Below, piece by piece: positions 55,019 through 64,000 of a DNA stretch of 64,000 bases (the first letter of the stretch is position 1; every line of letters starts with the position of its first letter). The DNA is taken from contig NZ_JBFEFG010000268.1 in assembly GCF_040718835.1 (NCBI RefSeq), positions 310,001 through 374,000 of the forward strand, written 5' to 3'. This DNA is from Bremerella sp. JC817. Its GTDB lineage: Bacteria > Planctomycetota > Planctomycetia > Pirellulales > Pirellulaceae. A program made the translations under genes and the position numbers. The notes under the pieces are model-generated. The model saw nothing but the letters and a program-made list of their open reading frames with translations, made no database searches and was not told the origin of the DNA.

Positions 55019-57613
55019 ATGCAACGCGCTTCGTCCATTGCTCCGATTTCCTTTTCGTTGTTGCCAGCTTTGCTGCTGTCAGCCTTTGCCACCACCACTG
55101 CGTGGTCGCAGGAAACCGTTGAGCCTGCGGCTCCTGTTGTGGAAGAATCGGTCACCAACGATGCATCAGGCATCGAAAGCCGCTTAAGATTTTCGTTCAG
55201 CGGTGCCTCTTGGCGCGAAGTTCTGGACTGGCTGGCCGAGGCGGCTGAGCTTTCGTTGTATGTCGACGACGTTCCCACCGGAAGTTTCACCTATTCCGAT
55301 CGTCAGCAGTACACCGTCGATGAAGCGGTCGCTCGGCTGAACTTGTTTCTGCTTCCCCGCGGTTACGCACTCGTTCGCCGGGATGAATTGCTTTCGGTCA
55401 TCAACCTCGGCGACCCTCGCGGACTGCAGCAGTTGGATGCGATGGCGAAGGTTGTCCCAGCCGATGGCCTGGAAGGCTTGAACCCGCACGAAGTCGTGAA
55501 GTGCTTCGTCCCGCTGGGCCAGGTGGTCGCGTCCGAAGCGATCAGCGAAATGCAGCCCCTTTCGCTAATGACCACTCCGGTCACACTGCCTAAGTCGAAC
55601 CAGTTGATCATTACCGATACGGTGAAGAACCTGCGAAGTGCACTCGACGTCCTCAATTCGATGCAACAGCCGCAGCAAAGTACCGAATCGATCCGCCGTT
55701 TCAACTTGAAGCATGTCGACGCGCAAACCGTCTTGATGGTTGCCGCGACCCACCTTGGCATTCCCGAGAACGCCATGAGCGGCATCGATATCACGATCAC
55801 AACCGACCTGACTGGCAAGCGTTTGTTCGTGGTCGGATCGGAAGAAAAGCTGAATCGTCTTGAACAACTTCTCAAAGTCGTCGACGTTCCCGACGAAGCG
55901 GAACTGGCACCATCGCAGCAGCAGCTCGTTTCGCATCCAGTTACCGGCGATAACTTGCAGGTGATCTACGATGTTCTACAAACGATTCTGGCGGATAAGA
56001 ACCTGCGTCTCACGCGGCAGGAAGAGAGCAATACGATCGTCGCCCTGGCCGATCCTGAAGTTCACCAACTGATTCGCGAAACGATTGCGGAACTGCAAGC
56101 ACCTTCGGTTGAGTTTTCCGTCGTTGAACTGGGTTCCGTCGATCCTTACTTCGCAGTATCGCTCATTGGCGAAATGTTCGGCGTCCCGAACGAGATTCCC
56201 AAGAAGGGTGAACCAGAACCCAAGGTTGCTCCACCTAAGGTCGATGCCGATCCCGGCAACCGTCGATTATTTGTGCGTGGTACCGCCGATCAGATACGGC
56301 AGATTGAACAATTGGTAACCCGCCTCGAAACCCGTTCTCCTAATACCAGCGGAACCGATCTACGATTCGTTCCTCTCACCGGTGCAACCCGCGACGAGTT
56401 GCTCGAGTCGGCCAAGCAGTCGTGGGATGGCAACAATCGTCTCGAGATTCTGCCAACCAGTGAATCGACGCAGAACCCAGTCATCGAGCGGACGCTGCAT
56501 CCCGAATCAGGCACCACCACAGAACCGGCAGCGACCGTTCCGACGCAGTCGCCTGTCGAGATGACCCCGGCACCTCGCAAAACACCAAGGTCGAAGCCTT
56601 CCTTAAACGAGGACGACTTCGTCGCGTGGTCTGGTCAAAAGCCTTCAATCCCCACGTCCGTTCCTACCAGCACAACGACTCCTCCGATCCGCACCCAGGT
56701 AGTTCCTAATGGGATCTTATTGCAATCAGACGACGTTCAAGCACTCGACCAGTTCGAGCGTCATCTGCGATCGCTTTCCTCACACGAACGCAACGCGATC
56801 TCGCCGACGATCGTCTATTACCTAAAGTACGTTTCGGCGGAGGAAGCCGTGAAGATGCTCGCCGACCTGCTGGACGGCGGCAACGCCCTGAGTGATACGC
56901 CTAGCGATACACTCGTTCGAGGTTCGGTGAGTGGACTAGGTACTTTCTACGGCAGCTTGCTGTTCGATCGAGATGGCATGACGACGGTCACCGCTGGAAC
57001 CGCAACGATTGTTTCCGACGCCCGTCTTAATCGCTTGATTGTTCAAGGGACGAAAGAAGACATTGCGACGATCGAAAACTATATGAAGATCATCGACAAA
57101 GATTCCAGCATCACCGAGATCGAAACGGCTGGACGCTCGCGAATCATTGCTCTGCGTCATGCGAAGGCCGAGGAAGTCGCCGAAATGATCCGCGAGGCTT
57201 TTCCTGGTCGCGTCGATACCTCTTCGCAGCGTGGTAATCCACAAGCACAACAGCAGAATGCCCCTCGTCCCACGAACGACCCACGCGGCGGTGAGGAAGA
57301 GCAGCGTCGTGTTGACGACAAGCCGACCCGTGGCAACAAGCCGGTGATGGCGGTCGCCGTCCACGAAGCGAGTAACTCGCTGGTGATTACGGCCCCAGAC
57401 TCACTTTTCGCGGAAGTACAGCAGTTGGTGGAATCGGTCGATCAACGTAGCGAGCGGGCCGTTCGCGTGATCACCGCAGGGAGTGGCGTCAATCTGGAAA
57501 CGATTCAGCAGATTCTATCCGAACAGTCGGGCAACACTTCGCAGCGTCCTCGCACGAACAACCGTCCGCGCAGCAATACGCCTACCCGCTCGAATAACTC
57601 GCGAGGTCGATAA
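55019..57613 (+). CDS. exported secretin_N-repeat protein without a secretin pore domain
   Basis: 864 residues. ATG 55019 starts a signal peptide (MQRASSIAPISFSLLPALLL...AWSQ). An N0/STN-like domain (about 50-125, FSGASWREVLDWLAEAAELSLYV) is followed by several secretin_N/NolW-type repeats: LKHVDAQTVLMVAATHLGIP, DARLNRLIVQGTKEDIATIENYM and LRHAKAEEVAEMIREAFPG. The expected C-terminal beta-barrel secretin domain is missing; instead the chain ends in a disordered Arg/Asn/Ser/Thr tail. Such proteins are frequent in planctomycetes and may be periplasmic scaffolds rather than channels. It abuts the next gene (TAA then ATG). Confidence 0.87.
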   Translation: MQRASSIAPISFSLLPALLLSAFATTTAWSQETVEPAAPVVEESVTNDASGIESRLRFSFSGASWREVLDWLAEAAELSLYVDDVPTGSFTYSDRQQYTVDEAVARLNLFLLPRGYALVRRDELLSVINLGDPRGLQQLDAMAKVVPADGLEGLNPHEVVKCFVPLGQVVASEAISEMQPLSLMTTPVTLPKSNQLIITDTVKNLRSALDVLNSMQQPQQSTESIRRFNLKHVDAQTVLMVAATHLGIPENAMSGIDITITTDLTGKRLFVVGSEEKLNRLEQLLKVVDVPDEAELAPSQQQLVSHPVTGDNLQVIYDVLQTILADKNLRLTRQEESNTIVALADPEVHQLIRETIAELQAPSVEFSVVELGSVDPYFAVSLIGEMFGVPNEIPKKGEPEPKVAPPKVDADPGNRRLFVRGTADQIRQIEQLVTRLETRSPNTSGTDLRFVPLTGATRDELLESAKQSWDGNNRLEILPTSESTQNPVIERTLHPESGTTTEPAATVPTQSPVEMTPAPRKTPRSKPSLNEDDFVAWSGQKPSIPTSVPTSTTTPPIRTQVVPNGILLQSDDVQALDQFERHLRSLSSHERNAISPTIVYYLKYVSAEEAVKMLADLLDGGNALSDTPSDTLVRGSVSGLGTFYGSLLFDRDGMTTVTAGTATIVSDARLNRLIVQGTKEDIATIENYMKIIDKDSSITEIETAGRSRIIALRHAKAEEVAEMIREAFPGRVDTSSQRGNPQAQQQNAPRPTNDPRGGEEEQRRVDDKPTRGNKPVMAVAVHEASNSLVITAPDSLFAEVQQLVESVDQRSERAVRVITAGSGVNLETIQQILSEQSGNTSQRPRTNNRPRSNTPTRSNNSRGR

Positions 57614-59254
57614 ATGCAGTCGGCAAGCTATCGACTTCCCACGTTCCTGCCACTTCTTCTCTTGATCCTGATGCCGCAATGGGTTTGGGCTCAAGGAGAG
57701 TGGATCCATCGTATCGACCGCGACAACAATGGCTTTGTCGAACCGGACGAAATTTCGGATCGGTCGCGTCGATACCTCGAGGAGTTCGCCGTTCCTTACG
57801 GTCTGAGCCTTTCGCGGCCGAATTCCGTGAAGAAGCTCGAGCAAGCAGCTCGCCTTCATGCCCAGCGTCAACAAAACGGCGACACGCCAGCTGCAGTCAC
57901 CGGTGTCGACTCGCCAACGATGCGCGAATTTGGTCCACCGGCCGACAAGCCGCTCCTGCCGGAGTTCGGCCTCGCCGAGGTGAAGTATCCTTACACGCTG
58001 GCAGACCTGGAAGAGGTCGAACAGCAACTGCGGCGCTACGATCGTGATCGAGATGGTCGACTCAGCCCAGAGGAGATTGAACGGGGACGATGGTCTGGCC
58101 ATCCGCCTCTCGATACCGATTTCGACCACGACGGTTACCTCACGCATCTGGAATTGGCCCAACGATACGCCAAACGAAGAATCGAGGCCCAAAGCACAGT
58201 TCGCAGTCTTGGCTCGCGACTACCTCCTTCAACGGAAGATCGCCGCGACGATCGCCAGGATTGGCGCGATCGGATGCGAGCCGGTAGTTCACGCAACGGC
58301 GACCGCGGCAGTGCTTCACTGGCTGATAGCCTGATGGAACGTTACGACTTCAACCGCAACGACCAGCTTGATCCGCAAGAGATGTCGAGCATCGGCATTA
58401 CCATCTCGAAGGTCGACTACGACCGGAATGGATCAATCGACAAAGAAGAATTTGCCCGTTATCTGAACGAGGCCCTCGAACGGGAAGCCAGCCAACGCCA
58501 GGAAGCGATTCCAACGTGGTTCTTCGAACGCGACCAGGATGGCGACAAGCAGATCTTGATGTCGGAGTTCACCGACCAGTGGGACCAAGAGAAGCTCGAC
58601 GAATTCGCTTCGTACGATCACAATCAGGATGGCATGATCACCATCGACGAAGTTCTCACCTCGAAGACGGTTGTCGGTGGCCAGTTCTCCAACACCCAGG
58701 CTCACCTGTTACTGCCACGTTCGACGGTCGTTTCCGAGATTGAAGTTGCCGACGACTACCTGATCGGCGACCTCAACATCCAGCTTTCGATCACGCACAC
58801 CTATGTCGAGCAGCTCGATGGCTACCTGATTGGTCCGGATGGGCAGCGGATCGAACTGTTTACCGGCATCGGTGGTAGCGACGATCATTTCGACAAAACG
58901 ATCTTCGACGACGACAATGGAGAACGGATCTCCCGGGCACGAGCCCCGTTCCAAGGCACCTTCCGTCCCGAAGCGTTGGAAAAACGCCAGCCCGGCTTGA
59001 ATCACTTCCGTGGCAAGAACCTGAAGGGGACCTGGCAGTTGATGATTCGTGGCAGTCGAAGCGAACGCAGCGGTGTGCTGCACGGCTGGTCGCTGCTCGT
59101 GACGCCTGATCGCGAAGCGGTCGATAACCCTGACTCGGTGGCCGAGCGGTTGACACCTACGGACACGTCGGAGGAAGAAGCTACCGAGGGGGAAGGGGAA
59201 TCTCCCGAGAAATCGTTCCCGCAGCGAGCGAATTTCCCGTTTTCGCGTGACTAG
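57614..59254 (+). CDS. exported EF-hand protein with C-terminal P/Homo B domain
   Basis: 546 residues, starting on the base after the secretin-like stop, so the two are almost certainly co-translated. A signal peptide (1-26) is followed by at least four EF-hand-type calcium loops: IDRDNNGFVEPDE, YDRDRDGRLSPEE, YDRNGSIDKEE and DHNQDGMITIDE, among Arg/Glu/Asp-rich linkers. The C-terminal domain (about 365-500, DDYLIGDLNIQLSITHTYVEQLDGYLIGPDG ... GTWQLMIRGSRSERSGVLHGWSL) is the P/Homo B jelly roll of proprotein convertases. There is no protease domain. A calcium-dependent periplasmic binding role with the secretin-like protein is inferred. Confidence 0.88.
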   Translation: MQSASYRLPTFLPLLLLILMPQWVWAQGEWIHRIDRDNNGFVEPDEISDRSRRYLEEFAVPYGLSLSRPNSVKKLEQAARLHAQRQQNGDTPAAVTGVDSPTMREFGPPADKPLLPEFGLAEVKYPYTLADLEEVEQQLRRYDRDRDGRLSPEEIERGRWSGHPPLDTDFDHDGYLTHLELAQRYAKRRIEAQSTVRSLGSRLPPSTEDRRDDRQDWRDRMRAGSSRNGDRGSASLADSLMERYDFNRNDQLDPQEMSSIGITISKVDYDRNGSIDKEEFARYLNEALEREASQRQEAIPTWFFERDQDGDKQILMSEFTDQWDQEKLDEFASYDHNQDGMITIDEVLTSKTVVGGQFSNTQAHLLLPRSTVVSEIEVADDYLIGDLNIQLSITHTYVEQLDGYLIGPDGQRIELFTGIGGSDDHFDKTIFDDDNGERISRARAPFQGTFRPEALEKRQPGLNHFRGKNLKGTWQLMIRGSRSERSGVLHGWSLLVTPDREAVDNPDSVAERLTPTDTSEEEATEGEGESPEKSFPQRANFPFSRD

Positions 59255-59484
59255 ATCGCGAATTTTGCGATGACAACGGCTGCCGCAGCCTGTTAACATG
59301 ACCTTGTCCGAGCCGTTGGGATCACACGATTTCAATGGCTCGCTTCGTAATGCCCACCTGGTCAGACATCTATCGCGCTCCGATCTGACCCCCATCGTCC
59401 CCAGCGCCTGGTCTTCTGTCCCGATCCCCTGATCGTCGACAACTGGCCACGCACCCCCTGTCTTCCTCCAAGAGAGTTCGCGAT

Positions 59485-62400
59485 ATGCATCTTGTTGCGC
59501 CCACCCTTTGTTTGTGCTTGCTTCTCACTTCGGTAAGCGTCGCCGAGCCCTGGACTTTTCAGGGTACGATTGGCAACTCCGGAGCTGAAGGCGAGTCGCT
59601 CGTCACATTCGCAGGCAACGAGGCCTCTGGCTTTGGCCCGGTCTTCGACGCGCAGTCAACAATATGGGAACGTGCTGGCGAGAAGCAGCTCAACCGTTAC
59701 GCCTTGGATGGACGCCTCTTGGCGAGTTTTCCGCTTCCTGGCAATCACGATCGCCGCTTCGATCGCATCACGCTCGCTGGCGATCTGTTGGTAATGAAGA
59801 TCCGCGATGCGCTGTACGTGTTGCCAGTGAACAGCGTCAGCGGAACCGAACCAACACGTGTGCTGGGCAACGTCGAAGCACTCGCGGTCAACGCCATCGA
59901 CGGAAAGGTGGCGATCTCGAAGAAGGGTGCTGGCGCCATCGTATGGTTCAACCCGGTTTCGCTCGAAGAGACGCCGTACCTGCAAACGGACATTCAGACC
60001 GATACGCTCCAGATCGATGACGATGGAACGCTATACGGCATGCACAGCAACCAGATCTATGCCTGGAAAGATGGTCAACTCCTCAATGGTTTCCCAAAGA
60101 AAATCGACGGCGAGCGTCCGATCAAGGTCGGGGACTATTGGTATAGCTTTGCCTGGCATGGCACGGTCAAGCGGTTCAACGAGCAATGGGAGCCAGAGCC
60201 TGGGGTGGTCCTCGGTGGAGCTTCCGGCTCGTTCATTGGTTACTTGCCGCAAAGTGTCGATATCGAAAACGGTCGCGGCCTCACGCACGTGCGAGGCGAC
60301 ATCTTTGCCGTCTCAGGTCTGGACGGCATCGTGCAACTTCTCCAGTGGAATGAACGGGAACAAGCCTTCCTGCCGGTGCGCCGACTTGGGGCCTTACCTT
60401 CGTTGAAGGGGCTCGCCCTGGATGCATCTGGTAACATCTGGACGCCACGTGGAAGCTGGCGGTGGGATGCCAATAGTGCTGATGCCGCATCCCTTGGGGA
60501 TAAGGTTCCCGACGTCATGGCTCAACCAACAGTCATTGACGGGAAAACGCTCTGCCTGCTGAAGAAGCACTACAGCTATGTGCAGCTTTCATCGGGGCCG
60601 TTCTTCGATACGAATGGCTGGTCCCACTTTGAAACGAAGGGGATTGCTGATTTCGACCTGGGCGAGAACGTCTCCGGGGCGACGCTGATTCCAGACGGGA
60701 ACGGGCTGGCGATCTTGTTTGTCGATACGGACGGGAATGCGTTTCAGATGGGGGTGACCAGTTCCGGCCAACCGCGCGGCAAACCGGTTCCTGCGAAGAT
60801 CACCGGCCTGAGCGGCTGTACAAGTCTTGCCTGGTTTCAGAACCAGCTGATCGCGGGCAACGAATCTAAAGTCGACGTTTATCAACGCGATGAACAAAGC
60901 AACTGGCAAAAGCTCGCCCCATTGCAACATGGTGACGGCACGTTCCACGTTCATAGTGATGGAACCACGCTCGCCATTAGCGACACGGCCGCAGGGACTG
61001 TCCAAACCTATCGTTCGCTCGACGCCCCCAACGGCGAGTTCACCTCGCTCGATCACCCAACACACGTTGCCATCTCCGGCAATCGCATGATTGTCTACGA
61101 ATCAGGAAGGCAGCGCATCGTCAAACTCGTACGCGAAGCGACAGAAGCATCGCCCGATCTCACCGTTATCAAGCTTCCCTCGGACACGGAGATCCCGCAG
61201 AACCAACTCCCTGGCGAAGCCGATTTTCAATCACTGGGGCGTCCTGGCGGTCTGCCGCTTGAGGTTGCCCTTGTCACCGATAACACCGGCACGACGCTTT
61301 CCCTTCGTACGGTTGAACACGAAGATCTTTTGCTGGAAGTCGGGATTGCCAATGCCGAACGGGCTTACGTTCTGACCGGCGATCAGGCGACGCAGAACCA
61401 AGGTCATTACCACATTCGTCTGCCCGAAACCGAATGGAAGACAATTCGTCTGGCCGCTTCTCTCACGCTTCCAACCGAACAAGAGCGTTTCGGTTTCGTC
61501 GACTCAGCGCCGCTGCATGCCGCATTTAACGCGAATCCTGCGACGTGGGGTCCTTTTGATCTGACGACCCATCACGAAATGGTCGAGGCCCGAAAGCAGG
61601 AAATCCGAATCACCTTTGAGCAGCCTGTTTCTGGCAAAGCAACGATCGTCATTGAAGACACCGACGGGAATCGCGTTCGCAATCTGATTTCTGGGCAAAG
61701 CTTCATCGCAGGCCGACATACGGTGCAGTGGGATGGTCTCGATGAGACGGGCAAACTGGTCTCGCCGGGCAACTACCATTGGCGTGGGATCACGCATCCC
61801 GGCATCGCCCCGCGTTACAAGATGAACTTTGCCAACGGCGGTGAACCGACGACCGCTTCCTGGGGCCCAAACCACAGCACCTTTCGCTGTGCAACGAGCA
61901 ACGGAGAACGAATCTTCTTCGCGGCTCCCGTTACCGAAGGTGGCTGGGCACTGGTCGCTTTGAATCAGGATGGGAATTTCGTGCAAGGGTACGAACACCT
62001 TCACGGATACGGCATTCAAAAAGACGCGATCGCGGCCGACGACCAATACCTTTACTGTGCTCAGGATGGTTTTTCGTGGGGCGGTAACAAGGGGATCGAT
62101 CTCGGTAGCGACGACTGGAAGGCGACCTGGAAGCTGACGATCGTGCGCTACGATATTCAAACGGGTCGACTGGTTGAGTTTCCCGGAAAGCAGCGTGGAA
62201 TCGAAGTCGATGAAATGGAAGTCGGTCCCGGCTCGGCACATCCTGATCTGACCGACTTCAACCTGGGCGGTCTCGCCGTTCACGACGGCAAGCTTTACGT
62301 TGGCTCGCGAGACGAAGGCAAGGTCCTGGTACTCGACGCCGACACTGGAAAGCAGGTCGATCAAATTAACCTCTCAGGCGTGCGTCATCTGGCGTCTGGT

Positions 62401-64000
62401 CCATCACTGTATGCCGCCACCGATACTGGAGTAGTTCGACTGCCAGATGGAAAAAGAATGGTCGACGCGAACAAAATGGACCTGACCGGGCTCACGGTTG
62501 CTGCCAACGGCGATATTCTGGTGAGCGATGCCAAGCGTCATCAGATCATCCGCTTCGATGCTAATGGCAAACAGCTTTCCACCCTTGGAACACCTGGCGG
62601 CGCGTACAAAGGGACCTACGATCCAACTCGGATGGTGAACCCGGCCGGTCTTGCGTTCGGTCCGGATGGCAAACTTTGGGTCACCGAAGATCGCTGGAAT
62701 CCGAAACGTATTTTTGCGTGGGATCTGACTGGCGAGCCGCATGTTGTCTACGAGAAGTTTGGCATGCCGCATTACGGCGGAGATGGTTCCGGCTTCGATC
62801 CAGAGAATCCGCGACGTTGGATTGGACTTGGCTGTTTCTGGGATGTCGACATCGCCGCTGGAACGGCTCGACCGACGTCGATCCTTTCTCTGGAAGAAGG
62901 GCATTTCGGAAACTACGAACCGCAGTGCTACCAATTCTTCCGCCAGGATGGACGGACGTTCGTTTGTGCCCGTGGCAAGATTTCGTTGATCTCGGAAGTC
63001 TTGCCCGATGGCACCTTGCACGACCTGGCGGCAACGGCTGGTACGCATCACTTTGGTTACGGCTGCGACTGGGATCCACCGCAGGCATACATCGACGCCT
63101 TCTATGCCAAGTGGCCTGAGAAGCGTGCTGGTGAGAAACCTGGTCGCAAAGGGGAAGGGAAGCCCTGGTCGCAGCGTGGCATGGGTGTGTTGTGGGTCGA
63201 TCGGAATGGTGACGGCAAGTCTCAAGCCAAAGAGTTCGACTTCAGCGAAGGAGAACAATATGGCGGCGGGGCCTGGGGGCACCTTCAGAACTCGCTCACA
63301 TTTGTCATGCCTGTCTCGACGGACGATCAGGTCAGCATCGTCACGATCGAGCCGCAAGGCTTTCTGGCCAATGGCGTCCCCAACTATGGTTCGCTCGAAG
63401 CCGCGATCGCCAAGGCGACGCCGATCGATCTTAGCCCAGGCTACAAACGAAGTGGAGTTTCGACCATCCAAGATCGTTTCGGCCGCATGCTATTGAACTC
63501 CGATCCGGAAATGAATGCCTATTGGATCGACCGCCCAGGAATTGAACCATTACCCGCCTCCCAGCCGAAGCGCAATGGTACCCATCTCTGGAGCTTTCCA
63601 AACCAATGGAGCGACGTGCATGGTTCGCACCATGCGCCGTTGCCCAAGCCTGGCGTGATGCAAGGAACGATGGCGTATTTGGGCGTCGCCCCGCTGGACG
63701 AAGAAAGCGATGTGGTCTTCCTTAACGGCAACCATGGCCGCTGTTTTCTACTGACAACCGACGGGTTGTATCTCGATGAAGCGTTCGTCGATGTCCGCGT
63801 CAGCTACTTAATGAATGAATACCGCCTCGGCGGAGAGATCTTCGGCGGAAGCTTCGGCCGGTCCTTGTCGGACGGAACGTTCTACGTCCAGATTGGGCAC
63901 GGTCCGTATCGCATCTACGAACTGGAAGGACTCGGACAAACCAAGCGGATGAAGGGCTCGCTTGCGGTGACGCGGCAACAGGTGCTCGCCGCGCAGCAAC
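59485..64000 (+). CDS. giant exported beta-propeller/FlgD-Ig-like protein, cut at the window edge
   Basis: At least 1505 residues; ATG 59485 opens a frame with no stop to base 64000. A signal peptide ([20 protein letters not shown]) comes first. The first 600 residues look like a divergent propeller. At about residue 715, [19 protein letters not shown]...[22 protein letters not shown] is a FlgD-type Ig-like (FlgD_ig) repeat. NHL/SMP-30-like propeller blades follow ([40 protein letters not shown]). Near 1240, [15 protein letters not shown] resembles an EF-hand loop. It is on the same strand as the two preceding exported genes, 230 bases away. Function unknown; extracellular or periplasmic. Confidence 0.85.
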   Translation, partial: MHLVAPTLCLCLLLTSVSVAEPWTFQGTIGNSGAEGESLVTFAGNEASGFGPVFDAQSTIWERAGEKQLNRYALDGRLLASFPLPGNHDRRFDRITLAGDLLVMKIRDALYVLPVNSVSGTEPTRVLGNVEALAVNAIDGKVAISKKGAGAIVWFNPVSLEETPYLQTDIQTDTLQIDDDGTLYGMHSNQIYAWKDGQLLNGFPKKIDGERPIKVGDYWYSFAWHGTVKRFNEQWEPEPGVVLGGASGSFIGYLPQSVDIENGRGLTHVRGDIFAVSGLDGIVQLLQWNEREQAFLPVRRLGALPSLKGLALDASGNIWTPRGSWRWDANSADAASLGDKVPDVMAQPTVIDGKTLCLLKKHYSYVQLSSGPFFDTNGWSHFETKGIADFDLGENVSGATLIPDGNGLAILFVDTDGNAFQMGVTSSGQPRGKPVPAKITGLSGCTSLAWFQNQLIAGNESKVDVYQRDEQSNWQKLAPLQHGDGTFHVHSDGTTLAISDTAAGTVQTYRSLDAPNGEFTSLDHPTHVAISGNRMIVYESGRQRIVKLVREATEASPDLTVIKLPSDTEIPQNQLPGEADFQSLGRPGGLPLEVALVTDNTGTTLSLRTVEHEDLLLEVGIANAERAYVLTGDQATQNQGHYHIRLPETEWKTIRLAASLTLPTEQERFGFVDSAPLHAAFNANPATWGPFDLTTHHEMVEARKQEIRITFEQPVSGKATIVIEDTDGNRVRNLISGQSFIAGRHTVQWDGLDETGKLVSPGNYHWRGITHPGIAPRYKMNFANGGEPTTASWGPNHSTFRCATSNGERIFFAAPVTEGGWALVALNQDGNFVQGYEHLHGYGIQKDAIAADDQYLYCAQDGFSWGGNKGIDLGSDDWKATWKLTIVRYDIQTGRLVEFPGKQRGIEVDEMEVGPGSAHPDLTDFNLGGLAVHDGKLYVGSRDEGKVLVLDADTGKQVDQINLSGVRHLASGPSLYAATDTGVVRLPDGKRMVDANKMDLTGLTVAANGDILVSDAKRHQIIRFDANGKQLSTLGTPGGAYKGTYDPTRMVNPAGLAFGPDGKLWVTEDRWNPKRIFAWDLTGEPHVVYEKFGMPHYGGDGSGFDPENPRRWIGLGCFWDVDIAAGTARPTSILSLEEGHFGNYEPQCYQFFRQDGRTFVCARGKISLISEVLPDGTLHDLAATAGTHHFGYGCDWDPPQAYIDAFYAKWPEKRAGEKPGRKGEGKPWSQRGMGVLWVDRNGDGKSQAKEFDFSEGEQYGGGAWGHLQNSLTFVMPVSTDDQVSIVTIEPQGFLANGVPNYGSLEAAIAKATPIDLSPGYKRSGVSTIQDRFGRMLLNSDPEMNAYWIDRPGIEPLPASQPKRNGTHLWSFPNQWSDVHGSHHAPLPKPGVMQGTMAYLGVAPLDEESDVVFLNGNHGRCFLLTTDGLYLDEAFVDVRVSYLMNEYRLGGEIFGGSFGRSLSDGTFYVQIGHGPYRIYELEGLGQTKRMKGSLAVTRQQVLAAQQ

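Noticed and set aside
61504..63471. Long minus-strand frames inside the giant right-edge protein
   Set aside because: Composition is Arg/Asp-rich antisense of propeller coding sequence, and the plus frame stays open for over 4.5 kb with domain motifs.

Overview
The window is a chromosomal segment of a planctomycete, most likely a marine or freshwater Pirellulaceae of the Blastopirellula/Bremerella/Rhodopirellula type. This rests on family content: a DUF1501 protein with a Tat signal beside a giant PSCyt1-PSCyt2-PSD1 protein with a LamG-like domain, an MJ0042-type zinc-ribbon protein, a secretin-N-repeat protein followed by an EF-hand/P-domain protein, frequent TTG and GTG starts, and few classical terminators. 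I see no rRNA, tRNA, CRISPR array, insertion sequence or prophage. Genus is not determinable from the window.

Layout. 1-9.2 kb: general genes, namely a truncated zinc-ribbon protein, an orphan ParA, nagB, a GlpG-like rhomboid protease, three unknown proteins, aroB, dprA and an SRAP (HMCES/YedK-type) protein. 9.3-14.4 kb: the DUF1501/PSD1 pair. 14.8-17.6 kb: an NtrC-type two-component pair. 17.7-25.1 kb: an inorganic-carbon locus, with a beta-carbonic anhydrase divergent from a DabA (DUF2309) gene that is followed by two NDH-1-like membrane subunits and a decayed second carbonic anhydrase. 25.1-37.8 kb: a long minus-strand operon of tightly overlapping genes encoding a histidine-rich exported protein, DUF58, a transglutaminase-like protein without its cysteine, a MoxR ATPase, a YraQ-like permease, three SPFH proteins and an unusual P-type ATPase. 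38.2-43.9 kb: a phosphorus/phosphonate locus with an XRE-cupin regulator, PhoD-like phosphatase, iron alcohol dehydrogenase, phosphonoacetaldehyde hydrolase and an MFS carrier. 43.9-46.1 kb: a large unknown membrane protein. 46.2-54.7 kb: a muropeptide-sugar salvage locus with a XylR-type regulator, AnmK, an N-acetylhexosamine kinase, MurQ, a sodium/solute symporter and a fusion of a serine hydrolase with a DUF1343 (NamZ-type) muramidase. 55-64 kb: three exported proteins, the last running off the right edge.

How they fit together. The salvage locus can be read as a pathway: the exported fusion releases MurNAc, the symporter imports it, AnmK or the kinase phosphorylates it, MurQ converts MurNAc-6-P to GlcNAc-6-P, and NagB (encoded 45 kb away) finishes after deacetylation. 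The carbon locus resembles a DAB-type bicarbonate accumulator with a helper carbonic anhydrase. The most unusual region is the SPFH/P-ATPase/permease/MoxR operon. It looks like one membrane-associated machine, perhaps handling a metal, that I cannot match to a described system. Its function is inferred from family membership only.
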